From Lacticaseibacillus parakribbianus (GTDB lineage Bacteria > Bacillota > Bacilli > Lactobacillales > Lactobacillaceae), in NCBI RefSeq assembly GCF_025490915.1, contig NZ_JANQBA010000002.1, positions 186,001-250,000 of the forward strand: 64,000 nucleotides of DNA, read 5' to 3'. Made by a program: the position numbers and the translations under genes. Below the pieces are notes generated by a model. It was not told where the DNA came from and made no database searches. It saw only the letters and a program-made list of their open reading frames with translations. This document shows positions 52,978-61,243 of the stretch, in pieces. Numbering within the stretch: position 1 is the first letter of the stretch; the number at the start of each line of letters is the position of its first letter.

Positions 52978-55138
52978 TTGAGCTCGCTTCTTCCTTGGGT
53001 TCGTGAATCTTGTGGGCAACCAACCGGTGGTCGCGCCAGGTCAAGTCGACCGTGCGGCCGCCTTTGAGGCGCAGGCCGGTGACGCTGCCGTCGCGCCATT
53101 CGGCAGGCAGCGCCGGCAGCAGGCGAACGCCTGCGCCGTGGTCTTGCACCAGCATGTTGGCGATGCCGGCGATGGCGCCGAAGTTGCCGTCGATTTGAAA
53201 CGGGGGACAGGAGTCCCACAGGTTGGCCAGGGTGGACTGGGCCAGCAGGTTGCGGACGAAGCGTCCCGCCTGCTCCCCATCCCCCAAAATCGCGTACAAG
53301 TTGATCAGCCAGGCGCAGCTCCAGCCGATCTGCTCGGTGGAATGGGCGACCCTAGACTCGATCAGCTTGCGGCAGGCCACCTGGCGCTTGGCGTCGTTGG
53401 CGAACAAGTCGCCGGGGTACAGCCCAAACACCGGGGACAGGTGGCGGTGGCCGGGCTCACGCTCCGGCAGCGGCTTCCCCCACTCGAGCAGCCGCCCGTC
53501 TGCCCCAACGCGGGTCTCTTGCAGCCGCGCTGCCTTGGCCGCGACCTCCCGCGTGAAAGCGTCGTCGAGGCCAAGCGCCGTGGTCGTTCGCAGAAAATCG
53601 CGGAAGGTGGCCGCGGTGAGCTCGAGGTCCAAGGCGACGCCAGCGGTCCAGGCCGCCGGCTCGCCGTCGGGCAGCAGGAACTGGTTTTCCGGCGAATCGG
53701 CCGGGCAGGTGGTCAACTGGCCATCCGGCGCCTCAACCAGCCAGTCGCACAAGAAGGCGCTGGCTTCTTTGAGCACCGGGTAAACTTCCGCGGCCAAAAA
53801 GGCGCGGTCCTTGGTGTATTCGTAGTGCTTGTAAAACTCCTGGGCCAGCCACACCCCGGCCATCGGCCACATCCCCCACCAGACGCTGACGGCGTTGCCC
53901 TCGTGGTCGCCGTAGTTGATGCCGACGGGGTTGGTGTTTTGCCAGTAATCGAGGTTGCAATGGGCGACGAACCCCCGAGCGTGGTAGTTGATCCGCGCCG
54001 TTTTTGTGCCCTCCTTGACCACCCCGTGCATGAAGTCGACGAACGGCGTGAAGCAGTCCAGCAGGTTGCAGCTTTGAAGCGGCCAGCAGTTCATCTCGAG
54101 GTTGATGTCGGTGGTCCAATTGCCGCTCCAAGGGGCTCGCAGCTGCCAGCTCCAGATGCCCTGCAGGTTCGGCGGCAGGCTGCCGGGCCGGGCACTTGCG
54201 ATCATCAGGTAGCGCCCGTACTGAAAGTACAAGGCGACTAGGGCCGGGTCGCTGGCGCCGTTTCGCACCGCGGCCAGCCGCAGCGGCACCGGCAGGTCGG
54301 ACTGGGGCCCCAGGTCCAGGCTGACGGTCGCAAACAGCCGGCGGTAATCCGCGACGTGAACGCTTAGCAGCTGGTCCCAGGTGGCCCCGGCCGGCAGCCG
54401 CGCCGGCTTCACGAACTCGACGGCCAACAGCGTGTCGCTCGCGTCCCTGACCTCGAGCATCTGGTCGTAGGCGTAGGTGCGGCCGTCGGTGTGAAGCAGC
54501 CGCACGGCGCCTTGGAAGTGTTGGCCGCGCGTCCCCTGAAGGATTGGCGCCGGCACGTCCCAGTTGTACTCGGGCTCGACGTGTTCCGGGCACTGCCCGG
54601 TGATGGTCAACCCGGTGCGAGCGGCGACCACCGCGTGTTGCAACAGCGAGCTGAACCGCACCTGAAAGGACTGGCGCCCGGTCAGGTGAATCAGGATCGC
54701 CTGGTGGGGAAAGCTCGCGATCACCTCGCGGCGCAAGTGTTCCCCGTTCATGTCGTAGCTGACCGTGGCCGTCGCCGTGGCGAGGTCCAACACGCGGTGG
54801 TAGTTGCTTGCGACGTGCTGGTTGAGAAACTCGAGTTCGAGGTTGCCCAGCGGCAGGTAGGACTCGTTGTTCTCCCCCAGCATGTGGGCGGCCATGATCG
54901 CCTCGGCCTCGTGGTTGCGCCCGGCCTGAATCAGCCGCCGCACCTGCGCCAGGTACTGGAAGGCCGAGGGATTGTTCTTGTCGCGGTAGTAGCCCGACCA
55001 CAGCGTCTCCTGGTTGAGCCCGATGCGCTCAACGCCGATGCCGCCCCAGACCATGCCACCGAGGCTACCGTTGCCGACCGGCAGGGTTTCCTCCCACTGC
55101 CGGGCCGGCTGGTCGTAGTTCATCTCAAGTTCGGCCAT
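52961..55138 (-). CDS. GH95 family alpha-L-fucosidase-type glycosidase
   Basis: 725 residues from the ATG at 55138 after TTGAGGTGCGAC. Landmarks: LPVGNGSLGGMVWGG, DINLEMNCW, GRLLEW, GHRHLSPVFGLYPGD and PPFQIDGNFGAIAG. It is clearly more similar to the 46377 copy than to the 43362 copy. One visible difference is Asp for Asn at the start of the NINLQMNYW block. Probably an exo-acting fucosidase or L-galactosidase in the cytoplasm. Begins 8 bp after the preceding enzyme gene. Confidence 0.9.
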   Translation of the reverse strand: MAELEMNYDQPARQWEETLPVGNGSLGGMVWGGIGVERIGLNQETLWSGYYRDKNNPSAFQYLAQVRRLIQAGRNHEAEAIMAAHMLGENNESYLPLGNLELEFLNQHVASNYHRVLDLATATATVSYDMNGEHLRREVIASFPHQAILIHLTGRQSFQVRFSSLLQHAVVAARTGLTITGQCPEHVEPEYNWDVPAPILQGTRGQHFQGAVRLLHTDGRTYAYDQMLEVRDASDTLLAVEFVKPARLPAGATWDQLLSVHVADYRRLFATVSLDLGPQSDLPVPLRLAAVRNGASDPALVALYFQYGRYLMIASARPGSLPPNLQGIWSWQLRAPWSGNWTTDINLEMNCWPLQSCNLLDCFTPFVDFMHGVVKEGTKTARINYHARGFVAHCNLDYWQNTNPVGINYGDHEGNAVSVWWGMWPMAGVWLAQEFYKHYEYTKDRAFLAAEVYPVLKEASAFLCDWLVEAPDGQLTTCPADSPENQFLLPDGEPAAWTAGVALDLELTAATFRDFLRTTTALGLDDAFTREVAAKAARLQETRVGADGRLLEWGKPLPEREPGHRHLSPVFGLYPGDLFANDAKRQVACRKLIESRVAHSTEQIGWSCAWLINLYAILGDGEQAGRFVRNLLAQSTLANLWDSCPPFQIDGNFGAIAGIANMLVQDHGAGVRLLPALPAEWRDGSVTGLRLKGGRTVDLTWRDHRLVAHKIHEPKEEASSIDDKI

Positions 55139-55146
55139 GTCGCACC

Positions 55147-57039
55147 TCAATCGGCGATTTGGAAAATCAGCGTCTCCTTAGGGGCCAGGGTCGCGGTCAA
55201 TAGGGCACCGGCCACCACCGGCTGGTTGTGCCACAGCTCGGTGATTGCGCCGTGCTGCCCGACGCCGACCGTCGCCAGGTCCAGGTTCAAGGCCGCCGGC
55301 TCCGACAGGCTGTAATTGAAGCAGGCGACATAGGTGGCGTTCGTGTCACGCGCGTAAAACACCGTGGCCGAGGCCTTGCCGAGCAGCGGCTCACCCACTG
55401 GGCGGAAGGCCAGCTCCTTTTTGACCAGTGCCATGATTGAGGCGTTGCCAAAAATCGCCTCGGCGTTGGCCCTGGCCTGTGGCACCGCGAAGTCCTCTGA
55501 AATCAGCTTGAGCCCGGAGATCAGGCCGGTCGAAAAGCGCGTCTTGGCCTCGGCCAGGCTGATCGAATCGGAGTCGTTGCTGTGGAACAGCACGATGTGA
55601 TCCGGGTCGTTGTAGGCGAACTGCCGCCCCTGCAGCCACCACAGGTAGGTCATCGAGTTGTTGACGTACTCGGATTGGTCCAAGGCCCCGAAGGCGTCGC
55701 AGGAAATGCGCCGGGCGTGGCCGTAGCCGCCGGGGAAAATCGGCGCGATCGACAGGCTGATGAACATATCGTAGCCGATGCGCTCAGGCGCAAGCCGGGC
55801 CGTGATCTGCTTCATCGCGAAGTTGTAGGCTGCCATGCCGGTGGTGATCGACGGGTCGTAGAACGCCCCCTCGCGGCTGGCGTGGCCGAGAAAGTCGATT
55901 TTGACGAAGCGGAAACCCCAGGCGACGATGCGATCCAGGTCATATTGCAGGTGCTGGATGGTGCCGGGGTGGGTCGGGTCCAGCGAGTACAGCCCATCGA
56001 CCGGCGGCAAAATGTTGCCGGCGTGGTCGCGCAGCACAATGTCTTTGAGCCGGTAGTTGTCATCGGTGCCGGAGACGTATTCGTCGAAGTTGCCCCCGGA
56101 GATGAACGGCGCCAGGTAGGAGCCGGCAATTTGGCCGTTCGCCTGCAGCCGCGCCGGCAGCACCTTCATGCGGTCGGTGAACTTGTTCCAGCTGGCGTCC
56201 AGGTTCAGCCACTGGCTGCCGTTGGCGTCGCTGAATTCCTTGTGCTGGGCCAGGTAATCCGCGGAGGTCAAGAAGCGCTCGTAGGTGATGTTGCCCATGA
56301 AGGCGGCCCAAGTGTTCCACCCCACCGGCACCGGGTGCGACCAGGTCAGCGGCGGTTGCACGACCTGCAAGGCGTCGCCCAGCTTCGCCAGCCCCGCCTG
56401 AAAATCAGCGAACTGGCCGACGAAGAACCGCGCGGAGCTGACCGTCGTGCCGCTCACGGTGCCGTGAACCGCCCCGTCGAAGTCGCGCGTCACCTCGCTG
56501 GTGGCCCCGGAGTAGATCTGCACCCGCGCCGTTTTGGCATCCACCACGTCGATGGCGGACTTCCACGTATCGTGGTCGACGGCGCCGACCACCAGCCCGG
56601 CGTTGCTGCCGCTTGCGTGAAGCGCCGTGAAGCCGTAGCTCTCCCGGGCCGCGTTCAGCGGGTAATCGACGAACTTCGCCCACTTGTCGTTGTCAAACGG
56701 CACGGCCAGCATCCGCCAGGCCTCGGTGCCGGCCAAAGTCGCGGTCAAGCCGACCTGGCGCAGCGCCACGGTCGCGCCGGCGCCGCCGGTCACGCTGACC
56801 TGCACCAGCCCGGTGGTCGCGTTCAACGCCGCGGCGGTGACCGTCGCGGTGCCTTCGCTCAGCGAAAACGTGGTCGCGGTGGCGGCCAGGGTGCGATCCC
56901 CGAAGGCGACGGTCGTGGCGGCCGCCACCGGCGTCTCAGTCGGCGTCAGGCGAACGCCGGTCGCCGTCACGGCAAAAGGTGCCAGGGCCTGGAGCTGCCA
57001 GGCGCCGTTAATCGTCAGCGTTTGATCTTCCATCTTCAT
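55147..57039 (-). CDS. Clan GH-D glycosidase, alpha-galactosidase-like
   Basis: 630 residues from the ATG at 57039 after AAGGAGTTATCGCTG. An N-terminal beta domain of about 250 residues is followed by a TIM barrel that opens with VPVGWNTWAAFMGNIT, has a candidate nucleophile in FVKIDFLGH and a candidate acid in RRISCDAFGALD, and ends with a beta domain. This arrangement fits GH27/GH36 relatives but the sequence is not a standard alpha-galactosidase, so specificity is open. First enzyme gene after the importer. No signal peptide. Confidence 0.8.
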   Translation of the reverse strand: MKMEDQTLTINGAWQLQALAPFAVTATGVRLTPTETPVAAATTVAFGDRTLAATATTFSLSEGTATVTAAALNATTGLVQVSVTGGAGATVALRQVGLTATLAGTEAWRMLAVPFDNDKWAKFVDYPLNAARESYGFTALHASGSNAGLVVGAVDHDTWKSAIDVVDAKTARVQIYSGATSEVTRDFDGAVHGTVSGTTVSSARFFVGQFADFQAGLAKLGDALQVVQPPLTWSHPVPVGWNTWAAFMGNITYERFLTSADYLAQHKEFSDANGSQWLNLDASWNKFTDRMKVLPARLQANGQIAGSYLAPFISGGNFDEYVSGTDDNYRLKDIVLRDHAGNILPPVDGLYSLDPTHPGTIQHLQYDLDRIVAWGFRFVKIDFLGHASREGAFYDPSITTGMAAYNFAMKQITARLAPERIGYDMFISLSIAPIFPGGYGHARRISCDAFGALDQSEYVNNSMTYLWWLQGRQFAYNDPDHIVLFHSNDSDSISLAEAKTRFSTGLISGLKLISEDFAVPQARANAEAIFGNASIMALVKKELAFRPVGEPLLGKASATVFYARDTNATYVACFNYSLSEPAALNLDLATVGVGQHGAITELWHNQPVVAGALLTATLAPKETLIFQIAD

Positions 57040-57360
57040 CAGCGATAACTCCTTATTGAATGCAACAGACAACAGTGACAAAAACTAGGTTCAGCGGTGC
57101 TTGGCAACACGCGAGTCGAGGGGTTGACTTGCGCATTGCCAAGCATCGCCTTTCGAGTGGGCGTCGAAAGGCGAGCCCGACCAGGCGCGGTGAGAAGACG
57201 CTGCGCCTGCGCAGCCGCGGCCGCTAGGGAACAGCCGCGGGTGCTAGATGTGGTTGAAGGTGTCGCCGAGGCTAAAAATCTTTCCGTTCGCTACTTGAGC
57301 GTTAACAGTTGATGGCGACACGCGACTGTGTCAGGCAGAGGCCCGGATTTTCGGATGCAG
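57040..57360 (-). other. Structured spacer between importer and enzyme genes
   Basis: No gene. On the minus strand this would lie inside the operon transcript. It holds two clear inverted repeats: GGTGCTTGGCAA with TTGCCAAGCATC (57097-57146), and CGCCTTTCGA with TCGAAAGGCG (57147-57173). A GC-rich stem around CAGCCGCGG follows. They could form an attenuator or processing site separating importer and enzyme expression. There is no good T-tract. Confidence 0.55.
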
Positions 57361-58269
57361 TTATGCCTTGACGGCCCCGAGCATCATGCCCTTGACGAAG
57401 TACTTTTGGACGAACGGGTAAACCATGATGATCGGCACGGAGGACACGATGGTCGCCGCCATGCGGATGCTGTCTGGGGTGACCGCCTGGGCCGCCGTCG
57501 CGTTCTTGACCGCGGCCTTGGAGGCGTCGCCGGTGGCGTACTGGTTCAGGATTTCAACCAGGATCGCCTGCATCGGCTTGAGGCTTTGTGACGAGGTGTA
57601 CAAGTAGGCATCAAACCAAGAGTTCCACTGCCCGACCGCCACGAACAAGGCGACGGTCATCAGGATTGGCTTGGACAGCGGCACGACGATTTTGAAGAAA
57701 ATCGTCAGGTCAGACGCCCCGTCCAGCCGGGCCGATTCGAACAGGTCCTCCGGCAGCGTGTCGATGTAGCTGCGAATCAAGATCATGTTGTAGACGCTCA
57801 AGGCGCCTGGGATGATGAAGACCCAGAAGTTGTTGATCAAACCGAGGGCTTTGATGATCATGTAAAACGGCACCAGGCCACCGCCGAAGTACATGGTGAA
57901 GATGAAGATCATGGTCAAGGTCTTGCCACCGTAGAAGTCACGCCGCGACATCACGTAGGCCAAGGCCGCGGTGACGAACAGCGAAACCGGGGTGCCGATC
58001 AAAGTCCGGGCCACGGTGACCTTGATGGAGTCCAGGAACTCCACGTTTTGCAAAATGTTGGTGTAGCTGGCCAGGCTGAACTTGCGCGGCCACCAGTAGA
58101 TGCCGCCGCGAACCGCGTCGGTCGCGTCGTTGAACGACACGATCAAAACGTTCCAAAACGGGTACAAGGTGACCAAGAGGACCAGGGCCAACACGACCCA
58201 CTTGACGATGTCCAAGACGACGTCGCCCTTGGAGGAACGTGCGAAGTATTTGTGCAATTTTTCCGTCAT
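57361..58269 (-). CDS. Carbohydrate ABC transporter permease, LplC/YtcP-like
   Basis: 302 residues; RBS AGGGGGGAACATC. Six membrane helices; the EAA loop reads ESARLDGASDLTIFFKIVVPLS. This type works with LplB-like permeases and large binding lipoproteins to import complex oligosaccharides. Second permease of the importer; starts 12 bp after the first. No ATPase is encoded in the operon, so a shared MsmK-type ATPase encoded elsewhere is presumably used. Confidence 0.92.
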   Translation of the reverse strand: MTEKLHKYFARSSKGDVVLDIVKWVVLALVLLVTLYPFWNVLIVSFNDATDAVRGGIYWWPRKFSLASYTNILQNVEFLDSIKVTVARTLIGTPVSLFVTAALAYVMSRRDFYGGKTLTMIFIFTMYFGGGLVPFYMIIKALGLINNFWVFIIPGALSVYNMILIRSYIDTLPEDLFESARLDGASDLTIFFKIVVPLSKPILMTVALFVAVGQWNSWFDAYLYTSSQSLKPMQAILVEILNQYATGDASKAAVKNATAAQAVTPDSIRMAATIVSSVPIIMVYPFVQKYFVKGMMLGAVKA

Positions 58270-58281
58270 GATGTTCCCCCC

Positions 58282-59253
58282 TTAGAAAAGCGCCGCGTCG
58301 CTGTACTTCTTGGACAGCTTGTTGGCAAAAATCACAAGCAAGAAGGACACGACGGCCTTGAACAGCCCGACGGCAGTACCGTAGGAGTACATGCCGTTGA
58401 CCATCCCGTAACGGTACGAGTAAGTGTCCAGCACATCGGCGTAATTCAGAATCGAGGAGTTCTGCAACAGCAGGATCTGCTCGAAGCCGGTGTTGAGGAT
58501 GCCACCGATAGAGAGAATCAAGAGGATCATGATGGTCGGCTTGAGGGCCGGCAGCGTGATGAAGCGAATCTTCTGCGAGCGGGTGGCGCCGTCAATGTCG
58601 GCCGCCTCGTACTGCTCCTGGTCGATCCCGGAAATCGCCGCCAGGTAGATGATGGCGTTGTAGCCCATCCCCTTCCACATGTTGGCAATCGCGAGGATCC
58701 ACCAGAAGTACTTCCCGTTTTGGAAGAACAGAATCTCCTTGGTGGTGATGTGCAGCGCCTGCAGGATGTCGTTGATAATCCCGTTGGCGGAGAACATGGT
58801 CAAAATCAGGTTGGCCGCGACAACCCAGGAAATGAAGTATGGCAGGTAGGATGCGGTCTGGATGCCCTTCTTTGCCCAACCGACGCGAACCTCGTTGAGC
58901 AAGACGGCGATGATAATCGGCATCGGGAAGCCGAACAGCAAAGACAGCAGGCTGACGCCCAAGGTGTTGCGCATGATCAGCCCGAAGTCGTTTTCAAAGA
59001 AGTACTTGAACCAGTAGAGCCCGACGAACGGCGCGTGGGTCAGATCCGAGATGTAGCCGTTGGAACTTGAGCTGTAGTTGGTGAAGGCCATGTAAATCCC
59101 GGACATTGGCGCGTAGTTGAACAAAATGACACAGACGATGGCGGGAAAGGCCAAAAGCCATAAGTAGCGCTGGTCGACGATGGTTTTCCAGCCATTCTTC
59201 TTCTTGTTCGGGTGCGTCACTTGAGTCGTCGGTGCCGGTGTTGCGTTATCCAT
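58282..59253 (-). CDS. Carbohydrate ABC transporter permease, LplB-like
   Basis: 323 residues from the ATG at 59253 after GAGAGGAGTGAGTTT; the longer frame is not preceded by a site. Six helices with the loop YEAADIDGATRSQKIRFITLPALKP contacting the ATPase. Forms the heterodimeric channel with the next gene. Separated from the binding-protein gene by a hairpin, which probably sets their relative expression. Confidence 0.92.
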   Translation of the reverse strand: MDNATPAPTTQVTHPNKKKNGWKTIVDQRYLWLLAFPAIVCVILFNYAPMSGIYMAFTNYSSSSNGYISDLTHAPFVGLYWFKYFFENDFGLIMRNTLGVSLLSLLFGFPMPIIIAVLLNEVRVGWAKKGIQTASYLPYFISWVVAANLILTMFSANGIINDILQALHITTKEILFFQNGKYFWWILAIANMWKGMGYNAIIYLAAISGIDQEQYEAADIDGATRSQKIRFITLPALKPTIMILLILSIGGILNTGFEQILLLQNSSILNYADVLDTYSYRYGMVNGMYSYGTAVGLFKAVVSFLLVIFANKLSKKYSDAALF

Positions 59254-59273
59254 AAACTCACTCCTCTCTATGA

Positions 59274-59304
59274 ATAAAGCTTGAGGGGTTAGCCTCAAGC
59301 TTTA
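59274..59304 (-). terminator. Intra-operon hairpin after the binding-protein gene
   Basis: AAAGCTTGAGG pairs with CCTCAAGCTTT. It has only a short T-run, so it probably acts as an attenuator or mRNA stabiliser. Confidence 0.65.
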
Positions 59305-59318
59305 CAGAACCGATCAAC

Positions 59319-60917
59319 TCATTCGCCCCAAAGTTTGTTTTGAGCCTTGTACTTCTGGTTGACCACCTTCAAGACGTCCTTCAGCCCGGCCGCGTTGATG
59401 TCTTTGAGCATCTGCTTGTAGGCCTTCTTAGTGCCGGCCGCGGTCTTGGCGTTGACCATCTTTGGAATGGCTTGCGTCTGAATGTCTTGGATCTTCTGAG
59501 CTTTCAACCCTTCCGGTGTGCTGCCTTCCGGAAGCAGTGAATCGTAAGGCGCCGTGTCGTAGGCGGTGTCCGTCAGGTTCTGCTTGGCGAACTTCGCGCT
59601 CATGCTCTGGTCACCGATGTAAGCGGTCAGGCTTTGAGCACTCTTTGGTGTCGGCGGTGTCGAGGTGACACACCAGGTCCAACGCGTGATCCCGGTTTCC
59701 TTCTTGGCCTTGTCTTGATCAGCCTTGAAGGCCTTTTCGACCTTGGCGGTTGGCACGTACTCACCGTTCTTGATGGTGTAGTCCTTGCCCTTGAAGCCCC
59801 AGAACATCAGGTTTTGACCCTTGCGGCTGGCCAGGAAGTTCAACAGCTTCGCGGCGGCCTTCTTGTCCTTGCACTTGTCGGTGATGCCGATGGCGTCCCA
59901 GCCCAGGGAGCCGGCGGCCCCGTAAGTGGTCTCCTTCGGGCCGACGCCGTCACCCATGACCTTGTAGGCCACATAGTGGGCATCCTTGCCGTGCGTGGCT
60001 TCCAGGCTCTTGGACGCCGTGTCGGTGTTCCAGTAGGCCCACATGGTCCCGAGCACGTTGTTGGCGGAGAGCTTTTGCGAGGACAGGGTGTCGTTGTTGG
60101 TGACCCATTCCTTGTCGAGCAGGCCCTTGCGCTGCAGTTCGTTGACGAACAACATTTCCTTGAGGTACTGCGGATCGTAGGCGTTCCAGTTGAGCTTGCC
60201 GCCCTTTTCCGTCTGGTAGTACTTCTTGACGCCGAACATCCCGTCGACGACCCAGAAGGCGCCGGTGCCGTTCAACAGCAAAGGCACACTATCTTTGCCG
60301 TCGATCTTGGGGTGCTTTTCCTTGAACTTGGTCAAAATGTCGATCATTTCGGACTGCGTGAACGGCTTGGAGGAGGCGGCTCGCTTGGCGCCGACCAGCT
60401 CCTTCATGTAGTCGTAGCGCATTTCGAACCCACCGACCGCGCTACCCGTGCCGCCGTACCAGTTGGCCAGGTAGTAGTTCTTCCCGTCGGACCAGCGCGT
60501 CTTGTTCAGGGTGTTGCCGTACATCTTCTTGACGTTCGGCATGTACTTGTCGATCAAGTCGTTGAGCGGCACGAAGGCCTTGGATGAAATGTACTTATTC
60601 AGGTTATTCGACGAGCGGCTAACCATAACAATATCGGGATAATCGTGACTTGAAAGCAGCAGCGAGAGCTTGCCGTCCGGGTCGCCGGATGGGTTTTGGA
60701 TGTCGACCTTGACCCCGGTTTGCTTTTCGATTTCTTTGGCCACTGGATCATCAAACTTGGCAGACCCCGAGTTCCCATCGAACCACGTAAGCGTGACGGG
60801 TTTGTTCGTGTCCGATTTGGAACCAGAGTCTTTGGCACCGCATGCAGAAAGCATGACAGCGCCGCCAAGTACTAAACCACTTAGCAAGAGTGTGTGACTT
60901 ACAAAGTGCTTGTTCAT
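59319..60917 (-). CDS. Sugar-binding lipoprotein of the ABC importer, LplA-like
   Basis: 532 residues; RBS TAAGGAGGTTGGACAA. Lipoprotein signal with the lipobox LSACG near residue 26, then a mature extracellular solute-binding domain of the large type used for complex oligosaccharides (opening TLTWFDGNSGS). Lys/Ala-rich mature sequence and biased codon use suggest high expression. First gene of the 19-kb glycan operon. A TATACT at 60946-60951 is a likely -10, and two CRE-like sites lie further upstream. Confidence 0.93.
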   Translation of the reverse strand: MNKHFVSHTLLLSGLVLGGAVMLSACGAKDSGSKSDTNKPVTLTWFDGNSGSAKFDDPVAKEIEKQTGVKVDIQNPSGDPDGKLSLLLSSHDYPDIVMVSRSSNNLNKYISSKAFVPLNDLIDKYMPNVKKMYGNTLNKTRWSDGKNYYLANWYGGTGSAVGGFEMRYDYMKELVGAKRAASSKPFTQSEMIDILTKFKEKHPKIDGKDSVPLLLNGTGAFWVVDGMFGVKKYYQTEKGGKLNWNAYDPQYLKEMLFVNELQRKGLLDKEWVTNNDTLSSQKLSANNVLGTMWAYWNTDTASKSLEATHGKDAHYVAYKVMGDGVGPKETTYGAAGSLGWDAIGITDKCKDKKAAAKLLNFLASRKGQNLMFWGFKGKDYTIKNGEYVPTAKVEKAFKADQDKAKKETGITRWTWCVTSTPPTPKSAQSLTAYIGDQSMSAKFAKQNLTDTAYDTAPYDSLLPEGSTPEGLKAQKIQDIQTQAIPKMVNAKTAAGTKKAYKQMLKDINAAGLKDVLKVVNQKYKAQNKLWGE

Positions 60918-61055
60918 TTGTCCAACCTCCTTAGTTGATACCCAAAGTATAGGGGGTATTCGCGGCTAAATACATGGGCAGATGCTCGATGCAGCCGACC
61001 TAATGCGCTATTTCAGCCCATTACTGATAAAGTCTAGCATCTCGCTATATTTTGG

Positions 61056-61069
61056 ATAAAGCGTTTACA
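61056..61069 (-). promoter_or_regulatory. CRE-like operator upstream of the glycan operon
   Basis: Minus-strand TGTAAACGCTTTAT matches 12 of 14 positions of the CcpA site TGNAANCGNTNNCA. LacI-family regulators use similar palindromes. Confidence 0.45.
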
Positions 61070-61109
61070 TCTCGCCCACAATTTAGCATTATCCGGGTTA
61101 ATTAACTTT

Positions 61110-61123
61110 TGCAAGCGCTTAGA
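61110..61123 (-). promoter_or_regulatory. CRE-like operator, second copy
   Basis: Minus-strand TCTAAGCGCTTGCA matches 13 of 14 positions of the CcpA consensus. Confidence 0.5.
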
Positions 61124-61140
61124 CCACTTTTGCCCCATCT

Positions 61141-61174
61141 AAAAAGGGCGGCTCACCGTAAGGGTGAACCGCCC
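61141..61174 (-). terminator. Terminator of the right-hand alpha-galactosidase gene
   Basis: On the minus strand GGGCGGTTCACC pairs with GGTGAGCCGCCC and is followed by TTTTT, so the GH36 gene at 61244 is a separate unit from the long operon. Confidence 0.88.
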
Positions 61175-61243
61175 GAATTTCGAGGCGTTCGGTGCCGGAT
61201 CAAGCCGACCCGCACAAGCTGGATGGCCGCATTTCGCGGCGGC

